From: Bilophila wadsworthia ATCC 49260
GTDB lineage: Bacteria > Desulfobacterota > Desulfovibrionia > Desulfovibrionales > Desulfovibrionaceae
DNA: 64,000 bases
Assembly (NCBI RefSeq): GCF_000701705.1
Contig: NZ_JNJP01000010.1
Span: 1 to 64,000, forward strand
Direction of reading: 5' to 3'
Shown: one piece after another, positions 40,095-48,351 of the stretch
How positions within the stretch are numbered: position 1 is the first letter of the stretch
Layout: each line of letters starts with the position of its first letter
Made by a program: the position numbers and the translations under genes
The notes under the pieces: model-generated
Database searches by the model: none
What the model saw: the letters and a program-made list of their open reading frames with translations, nothing else
Told to the model about the DNA's origin: nothing

Positions 40095-41289
40095 GGTTTT
40101 CGGCGAGTTTGCCTCCCGCACTGTTTTTCACCGCATTGTTCCATGCCGTTTTGGCTGCTGTGCCCGCCATTTCTTTGGCGACGGCAAGCGCGGACGGCGG
40201 CTTCGCATTCATCAGAGCAGCGGCTGATGCGGGGGTCATGCGTCCCCCGTGCTTTTTGCCGATTGCTTCTGCCTGTTTTTCAGCCAGTCCCGATTTGGCT
40301 TCCTTGGCGGCTTTCATGAGTCCGGCCATGCCTGTGGCTGCCTTGGCCATCGTTTTTGCCGAGCCCGCCATTGAAGACGCGGCAAATCCCATACCGGCTG
40401 CGGCAGCGCCAATGGCGGCACCAGCACCAAAAGAGCCGACGCCCATGCCGCCGACGCTCGCTCCGTTGATGATTCCCGCGACCATCGCCGGCAGCTTGTC
40501 CGTGAGCATGAATAATGTTAGAGCGGAGACAAGAAGGATACCGAGCTCTTCCATGTTGCTGGCCGCCGACATTTTGGCGTAAAATTCGTTGAGAAAGCCT
40601 GTACCGACCCCGACGATGAGCGTCATGGTCATCAACTGTACGCCGATCCCAAGAACCGTTTTGAAGTAGTTGAGGGCTATATCCGAGGTCCAACGGCTGC
40701 CTCCGAAGCCGAGGAAGAAGATGCCGGCGTAGGCCATAATCCATGCAGCACAGAGTTGCAGAAGCATGTTGATGGCGACGAGGGCGAGAATCAAAAGGAC
40801 GAGCCCGGATATGATTAAGCAGCCTCCGGTATTTAGAGGCGAAAGAGCTGAAAAGTTTTGTACGGCCTTATGGAAGATATCAAAGCCTATCTCCACTATA
40901 TTTGATGGGCTTACCCCCATCTGTGCTGAGGCTTGGTTTCCAATAGTGCGCATTGATTCAATGATAGCATTAGCAATGGATGGGCCATTTCTGAGCAACC
41001 ATAAGAAAAAGCCACTGAAAGTCAGGAAGCGGAACATCTCTCCGAAGAATTCAGCAATTGAAGAACGCCGGAAAATCAACGGAATGAATTGCCATACTAT
41101 GCTGATACCAACGAGATACATGAACAGTGTTGTTGCATGGGCTTGAATAGAGTCTGCCCATTGCGTCACAGCTTCTTGATATTTGGCAAGAACAGAATCC
41201 AGTACGTCTTTATCTGTCAATTCTGCTAAGGCTTCTTCAGGTAATATTAGGCAGATGATACCTATAAAAAGTAAAGGAGAATAACGCAT
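40078..41289 (-). CDS. TrbL (VirB6-like) channel protein
   Basis: This 403-residue protein has a signal segment, several membrane spans (FLTFSGFFLWLLRNG, IISGLVLLILALVAINMLL, AAWIMAYAGIFFLGFG, LMTMTLIVGVGTGFL, LLVSALTLFMLTD) and a Gly/Ala/Lys-rich cytosolic tail (GSFGAGAAIGAAAAGMGFAA). This is the TrbL layout. It is the inner-membrane subunit of the DNA path. Its start codon overlaps the divergent trbK-like start in the palindrome CATG (41287-41290). Confidence 0.9.
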   Translation of the reverse strand: MRYSPLLFIGIICLILPEEALAELTDKDVLDSVLAKYQEAVTQWADSIQAHATTLFMYLVGISIVWQFIPLIFRRSSIAEFFGEMFRFLTFSGFFLWLLRNGPSIANAIIESMRTIGNQASAQMGVSPSNIVEIGFDIFHKAVQNFSALSPLNTGGCLIISGLVLLILALVAINMLLQLCAAWIMAYAGIFFLGFGGSRWTSDIALNYFKTVLGIGVQLMTMTLIVGVGTGFLNEFYAKMSAASNMEELGILLVSALTLFMLTDKLPAMVAGIINGASVGGMGVGSFGAGAAIGAAAAGMGFAASSMAGSAKTMAKAATGMAGLMKAAKEAKSGLAEKQAEAIGKKHGGRMTPASAAALMNAKPPSALAVAKEMAGTAAKTAWNNAVKNSAGGKLAENLKKKD

Positions 41290-41548
41290 GTTTGCCCCTG
41301 TAAAGTTAGGAATATTGGCTCTTTCCCTGCTCTTAGTTTCCGGCTTGGCGGGATGTACGGATCAGGAGGCTGAAAAGCGAGCTCAACTTGCTGAGGAACG
41401 TGCCGTTGCTGCCGAGAAGCGGGCTGCTGTTGCCGAAGAAAAACTCCTCATGCTTGAAAAGCAGATGAAGGACGATGCTGCCAGACGTGAGGCAGACAGA
41501 AAATTCACGGAAAGCAGACACGAGAAGAGCTCTGGGAGAGTCTGGTAG
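41288..41548 (+). CDS. TrbK-like lipoprotein (probable entry exclusion)
   Basis: This 86-residue lipoprotein has a signal peptide ending in the lipobox LAGC, then an Ala/Glu-rich coiled coil (EERAVAAEKRAAVAEEKLLM). In IncP, TrbK is a small lipoprotein between trbJ and trbL that mediates entry exclusion. Position and type match, but here the gene is inverted. Its last residues, FTESRHEKSSGRVW, repeat the C-terminus of the neighbouring TrbJ (FTESRHEKSSGIVW). AAAGGAG precedes the ATG. Confidence 0.75.
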   Translation: MFAPVKLGILALSLLLVSGLAGCTDQEAEKRAQLAEERAVAAEKRAAVAEEKLLMLEKQMKDDAARREADRKFTESRHEKSSGRVW

Positions 41549-41560
41549 TTTTACCAGACT
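41540..41560. terminator. Palindrome between the trbK-like and trbJ stops
   Basis: AGTCTGGTA and TACCAGACT pair around a 3-base loop, spanning the two stop codons (TAG 41546-41548 and TAA on the minus strand at 41551-41553), which are two bases apart. It could act as a weak bidirectional terminator. The dyad arises because both genes end in the same codons. Confidence 0.5.
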
Positions 41561-42294
41561 ATTCCCGAACTTTTTTCATGCCTGCTTTCGGTAAACAGTT
41601 CATCCGCCGCCTGTTGACGTGCTTCACGGGCGGTAATTGTTTGTTCTCTGGCGTTTTCCGCAGCGATTTTTGACGTCAGCAGGGCACGTAGCTGGAGCAG
41701 CTGGTTTGCCTGGTGGCTTGAGAGCTGGTTGGCATACTGAATTGCTTCCAGGCGGCCTTGAGCTGTTTGTGCCTTGGACTGGATGTTTTCCAGATTGGCC
41801 GCGTCTTCTTTCAAGGCTGCCTGTTGCTGTTCGAGCGTGCGGACTACATTGTCATTGGCGTGTTTTTGCGCTTCCGAGCCAAGCTCTTCCGATTCGAGAA
41901 GGGCTTTTTTGTTTTCTGGCGTTGATGCCTTGAAGTATGGGCTGTTGCGATAGGAGGTGACGCTCCCGAACTTGCGCATGTAGGTGTCCAGGTCGCCGGC
42001 CTGATTCGTGTAGTAGTCGAGCTGATCCTGAAGGGCGATGATCTTGTTCATTGTTCGCTGTGCCTGGTCCCAGACATATGCTGCGGGAGCTATGCTGTTT
42101 TTGATTTGATCTTCATATTGCTGAAGCTGGAGGGCGTATTCCTCGATTTGCTTCAATGTTTGGTTGACGGCTTCAATAGCCGAGAGTGTGGTCTGCTGGA
42201 GGTTCGCGGCGTCGAAGACGGGAATGCCTCCGGCTCTTGCAGAGAGAGGGGAGAGCGTCATAAGAAGCGAGAAGATGACGAGGTAATGTTTCAT
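41551..42294 (-). CDS. TrbJ (VirB5-like) protein
   Basis: This 247-residue exported protein has a signal peptide (KHYLVIFSLLMTLSPLSARA), then GIPVFDAANLQQTTLSAIEA and long Gln-rich helices (QLQQYEDQIKN), the TrbJ/VirB5 pattern. It is a minor pilus-tip or periplasmic component. It ends FTESRHEKSSGIVW, a tail nearly identical to that of the TrbK-like lipoprotein encoded convergently. Confidence 0.9.
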   Translation of the reverse strand: MKHYLVIFSLLMTLSPLSARAGGIPVFDAANLQQTTLSAIEAVNQTLKQIEEYALQLQQYEDQIKNSIAPAAYVWDQAQRTMNKIIALQDQLDYYTNQAGDLDTYMRKFGSVTSYRNSPYFKASTPENKKALLESEELGSEAQKHANDNVVRTLEQQQAALKEDAANLENIQSKAQTAQGRLEAIQYANQLSSHQANQLLQLRALLTSKIAAENAREQTITAREARQQAADELFTESRHEKSSGIVW

Positions 42295-42313
42295 GGAAGA
42301 ACCTTGGTTCCTT

Positions 42314-42718
42314 TTAAATTTTCAAAGAAGAGTTTGTTGCCTTCAGTATTTCGGCAAAGCCTTTCTCATTGATCGAATAGGGAAGACGTGTTGGGGAACG
42401 ATAACCTTCCACAGAAAGACTGGAATGTCTTTCTGAAAGACTGGTTGCGGCTGGATGGATATGCACCTGCATTTCTGGAGTTGAAGCTGCAATATCCGTA
42501 GCGAGTTCGAGCCAGTCCTTAAAGTGGACTGAACTTTTTTGGGAGAACTGGAAGGAAAACAGGAAAAAGGGATCAAAGAGTTCCTTTTCGTCTCCCATGA
42601 CATAGAGAGAAGTTTCCATGTTTTGGGCGTTGTTATTTAGGTATGCGAGCGTGTTGGCGAGATCGGTGAAGTGGATGACGCCGGAACGTGTGGCAAGGAC
42701 GATGGAAAGATTGTTCAT
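42314..42718 (-). CDS. unassigned protein between trbI and trbJ
   Basis: The 134 residues from ATG 42718 (GAGGTG upstream) open MNNLSIVLATRSGVIHFTDL. It is soluble, with no signal peptide or membrane span. Other stretches are LFSFQFSQKSSVHFKDWLEL and MQVHIHPAATSLSERH. It takes the slot between trbI and trbJ with tight spacing (trbI stop at 42727), so it is probably translated with the operon. No family recognised. Confidence 0.6.
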   Translation of the reverse strand: MNNLSIVLATRSGVIHFTDLANTLAYLNNNAQNMETSLYVMGDEKELFDPFFLFSFQFSQKSSVHFKDWLELATDIAASTPEMQVHIHPAATSLSERHSSLSVEGYRSPTRLPYSINEKGFAEILKATNSSLKI

Positions 42719-42726
42719 GGAGCACC

Positions 42727-44067
42727 TCAATAATTGAACGCTTGATAGGGACCGGGGAGAGTCATGTCCTTGACGGCGATCACGTTGAAACGATAGCCGG
42801 GCCGGATTTCCAGTGTAGGGGATATGTTAAGGTTCTTGGAGATGATTTGGCCGAGGACTTGGCCAAGGGTCTGGCCGAGGGCTTCGGAGAGGGCGTCGCC
42901 AGCACGCTGGCGGTCGGAACTATCGCTGGAGTTATTGTCATCCTGACTCAAATCGACGGCGGCGATGACACCGGACATGAGTATGGCCGAGGATATAGTC
43001 CTGAACCAGTGATTGTTGATCTGGTCCGTAAAACCGGCGTAGCCGGCGCTGTCGGCTCCGGGCATGGCGCGAATATCGAACGTTTTGCCATCGGGGAAGA
43101 TCAGGCGTTGCCATGCCATAAGGACGCGCTCCTGACCGTAGGCCACGTCGCTGGAGTATGCGCCGATGAGCCGGGTGCCCTGGGGGATAAGGAGAAAGCG
43201 GCCTGTTGCTGTATCCCAGACGTTTTGACTGACCTGTGCCATGACTTGTCCGGGGAGATCGGAATTGATTCCGGAGATCATGATTGCGGGGATCACGAAG
43301 CCGGCACGGATCATGTAAGGGGAAGCGGGAGCTTCAACCTGGGAGTCAAGACTCCATGAATCTGTCCGTTCGAGCCTGCGCACGTCGTTTTTGCCCGTGG
43401 CTGTAGACCGGTAGAGTTCGTCGGCTCCGGAGACGCTTTCGCCCCTGAGCTGGGCAAGACGCGCCTGATAGGCGGAGGAGGGATCGGTCATGGCGGCAAG
43501 GCGCTGACGGGCCTGGGAGATCTCCGCATTAAGGTCACGGGTTGTGGAACGAGCACGGAGCTCCGAGACCTGCACTCCCATTTTGCTCTTCAGTGCGGCT
43601 TCCAGAGCCTGGAAACGTCTTTCCCGGATACGGAGGCGATCTTCAAGGTAGGGATCGACGAGAACAGTCGGCATGTCCACGTTATGTGAGTCTTGTTGCG
43701 CAGGAATCTGTGTTTCCTTGCCGGACTCTGCACCGGGGCTCTTTTCGGGCTGGGTATTACTTGCCTGTTGCTGAGGAATGGTGGCAATGAAGCTGCCGGG
43801 CCGGGCCTTGCTTGCAATCTCTTCGGCAAACTGCTGCGAAGATACGCTTGCTTTAGGATTTTCCGTTTTTTGAGGCCGTTCACGGGGAAGAGATCGCTGA
43901 TAGCCGACATAGATGAAGACGCCGAGCACCAGCGAGCAGGCAGCGCCAAAAATCAGCAATGGAAGCCTGTTCAGACGTTTTGAATTCGGAACGGTTTCGG
44001 CGCTCAGCGGATCTGGAGCAAGATCGGTCTGGGGAAGCCAGCTCTTCAGCTTTTGGAGAATAGCCAT
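42727..44067 (-). CDS. TrbI (VirB10-like) protein
   Basis: This 446-residue protein has a short cytosolic N-terminus, one membrane span (LPLLIFGAACSLVLGVFIYV), a long coiled, Pro/Gln linker, and the VirB10 C-terminal domain: PYMIRAGFVIPAIMISGINS, DLPGQVMAQVSQNVWDTATG, LLIPQGTRLIGAYSS and the antenna region. It bridges the inner and outer membranes in the secretion core. It overlaps the trbG stop by one base. Confidence 0.94.
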   Translation of the reverse strand: MAILQKLKSWLPQTDLAPDPLSAETVPNSKRLNRLPLLIFGAACSLVLGVFIYVGYQRSLPRERPQKTENPKASVSSQQFAEEIASKARPGSFIATIPQQQASNTQPEKSPGAESGKETQIPAQQDSHNVDMPTVLVDPYLEDRLRIRERRFQALEAALKSKMGVQVSELRARSTTRDLNAEISQARQRLAAMTDPSSAYQARLAQLRGESVSGADELYRSTATGKNDVRRLERTDSWSLDSQVEAPASPYMIRAGFVIPAIMISGINSDLPGQVMAQVSQNVWDTATGRFLLIPQGTRLIGAYSSDVAYGQERVLMAWQRLIFPDGKTFDIRAMPGADSAGYAGFTDQINNHWFRTISSAILMSGVIAAVDLSQDDNNSSDSSDRQRAGDALSEALGQTLGQVLGQIISKNLNISPTLEIRPGYRFNVIAVKDMTLPGPYQAFNY

Positions 44068-44966
44068 CAGTTCCCCCTTGTGATGGTAATCTTAGTTTGC
44101 TTGGAGCCTACACCGGCGATGAGAATGGCCTTGTCGAAGAGCTGATCGACGATGAAACGATCCCCTTGGAGACGGTAGTTGACCATGACTTCCTCGTCGC
44201 CGTTGAGTACGAGGAGGGAGGGGGCTTCCGTTTGCTTCATCTTCGGCGGCATCTGAATGATCGTCTTCACGCCATCGTTGTAGACGCGGACGGGTTTCCA
44301 GGGGGCGGAACCGGAAACACGGTAGGCGAAGTCGAGGTTGCCCAGATATTCCTGGGTTTCCGGGATTGTTAGCTTTTCCTTTTCTTCCGTCTGGCGTTCC
44401 TTCAGAGCCAGGAAGCGGGCCTGAACCGCGTCCGGGTAGATGAAGGAGACCTTGGGCATGTACTGTGTCCGGTGGCTTTTGAGCCGGAAGTGGTAGGTAC
44501 GCCGGTTCGTAGTGACGATGAGGCTGGTTTCCAGACCCACGTCCATAGGCTTGAGGATAATATGCTGTACTTCGGCGACGCCGGCACCCGTGACGGCGGG
44601 TTCGACAAGCCAGCGGGCAGAGTCACCGATTGAGATATTGTTGATCTGTTCTCCGGGTTCAAGTTCGATGTCTGTAACTTGCATAACTGCACAGACAATG
44701 GAGGGCTGGACGGAGCCGTGGAGGAAGCGGATCGCTCCATCAGGGCCGGGAACCGGGGTGAGCTGGGTGGCTGAACGAGCTTGCCAGTCACGGGCTATTT
44801 TGAGGGCCTTTTGTTCCGCTGGCGTAAGAACCGGGTTTTCTCCGCCGAAGTACAGGCTTTCGAGCGGGAGATCGGGGAGCTCACCGGGAGTGGTCTTGGG
44901 AGCTGCAAGGGCTGAAACGGGGAGGAGGCACAGGGCAGCAACGGCATAGAGCTTTTTGCAGGTCAT
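44067..44966 (-). CDS. TrbG (VirB9-like) protein
   Basis: This 299-residue periplasmic protein starts at ATG 44966 (AAAGGATG upstream) with a signal peptide ending SALA. VirB9 landmarks include QPSIVCAVMQVTDIELEPGE, GLETSLIVTTNRRTYHFRLK and the C-terminal VYNDGVKTIIQMPPKM with LLVLNGDEEVMVNYR. It forms the outer-membrane ring with TrbI and the TrbH-like lipoprotein. In RK2 it follows trbF directly; here the whole pil operon lies between them. Confidence 0.94.
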   Translation of the reverse strand: MTCKKLYAVAALCLLPVSALAAPKTTPGELPDLPLESLYFGGENPVLTPAEQKALKIARDWQARSATQLTPVPGPDGAIRFLHGSVQPSIVCAVMQVTDIELEPGEQINNISIGDSARWLVEPAVTGAGVAEVQHIILKPMDVGLETSLIVTTNRRTYHFRLKSHRTQYMPKVSFIYPDAVQARFLALKERQTEEKEKLTIPETQEYLGNLDFAYRVSGSAPWKPVRVYNDGVKTIIQMPPKMKQTEAPSLLVLNGDEEVMVNYRLQGDRFIVDQLFDKAILIAGVGSKQTKITITRGN

Positions 44967-45058
44967 TTGGTCATCCTTTGTTACTTTCAATCAAAAGGTG
45001 GTTCAGATTTCTTAAGGTGTCTTGGTTTGCGGAATCCTTGTCTGTCCACAAAATGTAT

Positions 45059-45529
45059 CTACCGAATATTTTTGTATTTACGTGCAACGACCCGGGCGTA
45101 CATGCGCTGACGTGCGGGTGTGGGGGAGTGGTATGCGCCGACAGCGGTCCAGTTGTAGCCGTGGCGCTGGATTTCACGCGCCAAAATCCACACGCCAAGT
45201 GCGGCGTTATTCCGAGGTTCAAGTGCTATTTCAGGTGAAATATTCAGATGTTTGAGCCACCAGTTGTTGATCTGCATGAGGCCGATATCATGCGAGAGGC
45301 CACGAGCGCGAGCCTGGCGGATGATGGCCAGAGCGCCGGCGCGGGAGCCGGGTCGGTATGTCTTTCCGGCAATGTTGACGCACCAAGGATCAAGGCCGGA
45401 TTCCGTCTTGGCTATGGCAAGGACGAGACGCTTGGGGACGCGATAGCGTGAGCATGGCGCGTCAAACACATCGGCAAGAGCCGGGGCCGTGAGGAACAGG
45501 AATGCCAGAAGGAAGAGAATGAGTTTCAT
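45059..45529 (-). CDS. lytic transglycosylase (PilT/VirB1-like)
   Basis: This 156-residue exported SLT-fold enzyme has a signal peptide (MKLILFLLAFLFLTAPALA), then the catalytic Glu in VLAIAKTESGLDPWCVN, the HDIGLMQINNWWLK motif and the AYHSPTPARQRMY end. It opens the peptidoglycan for pilus or secretion assembly. In R64 PilT and in RK2 TrbN are such enzymes. Its place after pilV suggests PilT. A start at 45541 is also possible. Confidence 0.92.
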   Translation of the reverse strand: MKLILFLLAFLFLTAPALADVFDAPCSRYRVPKRLVLAIAKTESGLDPWCVNIAGKTYRPGSRAGALAIIRQARARGLSHDIGLMQINNWWLKHLNISPEIALEPRNNAALGVWILAREIQRHGYNWTAVGAYHSPTPARQRMYARVVARKYKNIR

Positions 45530-45619
45530 ATTGACTCTCATCTTATTTGATTAGATCAATACTTTTTTTGTATTCGGTAATGTTCGCAATCATATTGGAT
45601 ATCTTATAAGGGGTTAAAA

Positions 45620-46045
45620 ATGTTTGAAGAACAGAAAGAAATCGAAGCAATCCAGAAGCGCATTTCGGAAATTCCATCGTTTATTTTTGAACAACAAAAA
45701 TACAATATGGATACCATTAAATTTACCTTAAATATTTGGCTTACCGTAAATTCTGCATTTGCCTTTGCCATATTAAATGGAAGTATCAATGCAGAAAAAA
45801 TGATTAGTTTATTTTTTATTTTAGGTTCCTGTATTTCATTATTTGCAATTTTTTGGACTTTTTTTAGACAAGTTAACATTCAAAAATTAACAATACGTCA
45901 GGTCAAAGAAGAATATTTTTTCAAAAAATTTATATTTGGAGTTACAGATGAATTGGAAAAAACCTATAAAGTATGTTCATGGTGTGTACTGGTAGCGTGG
46001 ATATCGTTTGGAGTTGGGATTCTAATGATTATGAATTATTATTGA
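45620..46045 (+). CDS. AT-rich membrane protein, cargo gene inside the pil/trb operon
   Basis: This 141-residue protein lies on the strand opposite to the operon and is strongly AT-rich. It has an N-terminal helical part (EEQKEIEAIQKRISEIPSFI), two adjacent spans (NIWLTVNSAFAFAILNG; ISLFFILGSCISLFAIFWTF), a cytosolic helix and a third span (VLVAWISFGVGILMIM). The spans plus coiled helix resemble SLATT-like effector scaffolds only loosely. AGGGG precedes the ATG. It converges on the next small membrane gene with a 17-base overlap. Confidence 0.6.
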   Translation: MFEEQKEIEAIQKRISEIPSFIFEQQKYNMDTIKFTLNIWLTVNSAFAFAILNGSINAEKMISLFFILGSCISLFAIFWTFFRQVNIQKLTIRQVKEEYFFKKFIFGVTDELEKTYKVCSWCVLVAWISFGVGILMIMNYY

Positions 46046-46217
46046 TGTAATAGCGTATATATGCTAAAATTATTAAAAGTCCTCCTCCCCAAAAGGCTAT
46101 GATTCCTAACTTTCCTAATAATTCAAGGTTATTGAATCCAATATAGTATGTTTTAAGTGTGTTGAATATGCGGTTGTATATTGTATGCTTGTTTTTGAAA
46201 TAAGATAAAAATTTCAT
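46029..46217 (-). CDS. small AT-rich membrane protein (62 residues)
   Basis: The ATG at 46217 follows a strong GGAGGAG. The product begins MKFLSYFKNKHTIYNRIFNT and has one C-terminal span (LLGKLGIIAFWGGGLLIILA). Its 3' end overlaps the convergent plus-strand membrane gene. A similar convergent pair of AT-rich membrane genes lies at 60688-61208. Function unknown. Confidence 0.55.
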   Translation of the reverse strand: MKFLSYFKNKHTIYNRIFNTLKTYYIGFNNLELLGKLGIIAFWGGGLLIILAYIRYYINNNS

Positions 46218-46250
46218 AATATATTCTCCTCCATTTTTATTCATGGTGTT

Positions 46251-47384
46251 TTAATTCTTTGCGCAGGTAGTAAAGACCATCACCCGCCCGTAGTTCGAGT
46301 CAGGATAGATCCATGCGTCGGAAGAGCTGGTGTTAAGAACCCTGAGATGTACCTGCCATTCGGTATCGGATACGGATGTCGCCCATGCCTGGATGGACGC
46401 CATGCTGGGGGACTGCTCTCCAGAAGAGACGATTGCCGGGGCGACGTAGATTTGAGGAACTGTGCCGGTGCCGGGAGCGCATGAGGGTTTGGCAACCTTG
46501 TCGCCGTTGTTGACGAAGGTGGAAGTCTTAAATTGCGTGGAGTTGCCGGTATCAGCGAGGAGGACGAGCTGGTTATTCCGGCAGAGATACATGCCCTGGA
46601 GTTCATCAAGGAACATCTTCCCTTCGTCTTCATCGGAACACGAGTCATCGTCCGAGATGGTGCGGGAGACGTACTGAATGGAGCCGACGTTCTTGATGTC
46701 GTGACCGGTCATATCGAGCTCGGTCTGCATTTGATTATACTCCGGATGACCGGGAACTTCGGTACGATAGAGGTAGTCCGTACCAAGATCGTAGTCATCG
46801 AAAGCGGAATACATGCCGATGTGTCCGGGGCCTGGGGAAGCTATCCCGATGGAGGCCAGGTCAAGGATGTAACCACCTGCGGTTCCGTGGAGCGTATCGG
46901 CGGACTGCCCGGCCAGATCCCCTGTGGGGACAAAACCGCCGGCTCCTCCAACCCGGAGGGCAGCTCCGGGGACGGAGAGTGTCGCGAACGGATCGCCTTC
47001 CTCATGTTCCCGGCCACCAGTGGTGAGAATGACGGAACTCAGGGTGTTGTCCTGGGGACGGCGGATATAAATTTCGTAGGACTGGCCCCATACGTTGGAG
47101 TCCTGAAATCCGTCCGGAAGAAGATCGGCGTCAAGCAGATCCGCAATGGTGATTTGAGGTCCTGAAGAGGCCGAGGAAGAGGAAAGCAGGGTTTCGTAGT
47201 TCTGCTTGATGTAGCGTTCCGTGGCGTCGTTTATGGTTTTGATGTGCCATGCGGCCTGCGCCTGCTCGGCCATGCGGGAGCCCTGTTGCCAGACATCGGT
47301 GAGGGTGTAGAGCATCATGCCGATGATGATCAGGGCTCCGAGCATTTCGAGGAGGGTGAAGCCTTGTTGATTCTGCTGTTTCAT
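46251..47384 (-). CDS. PilV-like minor pilin / tip protein
   Basis: This 377-residue protein has a class III prepilin leader and helix, KQQNQQGFTLLEMLGALII (cleavage before F). It has a long beta-rich body with a Gly-rich stretch (SADTLHGTAGGYILDL) and a cysteine pair in the last third. It matches the constant part of R64 PilV in length (about 360). In R64 the C-terminus is shuffled. Here the protein ends normally (FTTCAKN) and no recombination site is present, because shuffling has moved to the separate gene at 31753-32349. Confidence 0.85.
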   Translation of the reverse strand: MKQQNQQGFTLLEMLGALIIIGMMLYTLTDVWQQGSRMAEQAQAAWHIKTINDATERYIKQNYETLLSSSSASSGPQITIADLLDADLLPDGFQDSNVWGQSYEIYIRRPQDNTLSSVILTTGGREHEEGDPFATLSVPGAALRVGGAGGFVPTGDLAGQSADTLHGTAGGYILDLASIGIASPGPGHIGMYSAFDDYDLGTDYLYRTEVPGHPEYNQMQTELDMTGHDIKNVGSIQYVSRTISDDDSCSDEDEGKMFLDELQGMYLCRNNQLVLLADTGNSTQFKTSTFVNNGDKVAKPSCAPGTGTVPQIYVAPAIVSSGEQSPSMASIQAWATSVSDTEWQVHLRVLNTSSSDAWIYPDSNYGRVMVFTTCAKN

Positions 47385-47806
47385 TGCGCGCTCACGATGC
47401 TGACGATGGTCCCGGTGGGGATGGTTGCGGGAACGGCAACTCCGCTGGGGTAGAGCCGTCCGTTTCTGTTTTCACCGACGAGGAGCGAGTTTCCGAGCTT
47501 TTTTCGGATCAGCCAGGGTTGGTCATCCTCGGTCGTGCCGTAGACGTAGCAGTAGTCGTCTATGATTCTGGCCTGCCATTGTTGCAGATAGACGTAGCCT
47601 GGGGGGAGATCGAGACTGGCGTTGGGAATGACCTGAACATGCTCGGAGTCTTCCAGATATTGGGTGACGGCGGTTCGGTAGATACAGAAGTTGACGGCCA
47701 CGCTGTCGTCGATGGCTTCAGTCCTGATTTTTGAGACATCCGGAAGCAGCATGTGCAGCGAGGCAAGGATGCCGATGAAGAACGTGCAGATGACGAGTGG
47801 AAACAT
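47381..47806 (-). CDS. PilM-like pilus protein
   Basis: This 141-residue protein has an N-terminal membrane helix (FPLVICTFFIGILASLHMLL) and a periplasmic domain with PPGYVYLQQWQARIIDDYCY and a C-terminal PSGVAVPATIPTGTIVSIV. Length and topology match R64 PilM, but the gene lies between pilS and pilV, not at the start of the operon. It follows a GC-rich hairpin after pilS. Its stop overlaps the pilV start. Confidence 0.7.
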   Translation of the reverse strand: MFPLVICTFFIGILASLHMLLPDVSKIRTEAIDDSVAVNFCIYRTAVTQYLEDSEHVQVIPNASLDLPPGYVYLQQWQARIIDDYCYVYGTTEDDQPWLIRKKLGNSLLVGENRNGRLYPSGVAVPATIPTGTIVSIVSAQ

Positions 47807-47820
47807 TGTCCATGTCCTTT

Positions 47821-47845
47821 GGGCGGGGCGGAGTCCGCCCCGCCC
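47821..47845 (-). terminator. GC-rich hairpin between pilS and pilM
   Basis: A 10-11 bp, nearly all-GC stem (GGGCGGGGCGG/CCGCCCCGCCC) with a tiny loop lies in the only real gap of the pil block (47807-47853). Placed just after the major pilin, it probably stabilises the pilS message or attenuates transcription, so that PilS is made in excess of downstream proteins. Confidence 0.65.
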
Positions 47846-47853
47846 GTTTGGAA

Positions 47854-48351
47854 TTAATGGGCTTGGAAGGTGAGCGTATTGCTATCCTCGTCAGTGCAGT
47901 GCTCCGTAGTGACGACGGTCTCTCTTTCGATGTCAGTGCCGTTGATGGAGAGGGAATCCCACATGTTGCGCTGTGCACCGAGCTTGATGCAGGCGCTTTC
48001 GGGGATGTCGTCGAGCTGGATGGTGAAGGCTCTTCCGTCGTTGGCACTGGCGAGCGTCACGTCGCCGTGCCAGCTGTTGACGATGGAGTCGTTGACGACC
48101 ATTCCCTGGGGAACGGCGTTGGCTGCCAGAAGTTCATCATTGGAAATCGAGGCGAAGCTGTGGACGTGGCTGTAGGTTTCATGGATATTCATGCGCAAAT
48201 AGGAAAGGTTTTCCTGCTGATTGGAGACGCGGGAGGTTTCAATCGCGTTGGAAATGACCAGAGCGACGGCACCGAAGATGATGGAGCCGATGATGATCGC
48301 ACTGAGGACTTCCCCCAGGGTAAATCCCCGCTGATTCTTCCGATTGTTCAT
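47854..48351 (-). CDS. PilS, major type IVb pilin
   Basis: The 165-residue prepilin has leader NNRKNQRG then FTLGEVLSAIIIGSIIFGAV, the Glu at +5 and the hydrophobic assembly helix. Two cysteines near the C-terminus (ESACIKLG and TTEHCTDE) would form the type IVb disulphide loop. It is the main subunit of the thin conjugative pilus. The start overlaps the pilR stop. Confidence 0.9.
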   Translation of the reverse strand: MNNRKNQRGFTLGEVLSAIIIGSIIFGAVALVISNAIETSRVSNQQENLSYLRMNIHETYSHVHSFASISNDELLAANAVPQGMVVNDSIVNSWHGDVTLASANDGRAFTIQLDDIPESACIKLGAQRNMWDSLSINGTDIERETVVTTEHCTDEDSNTLTFQAH

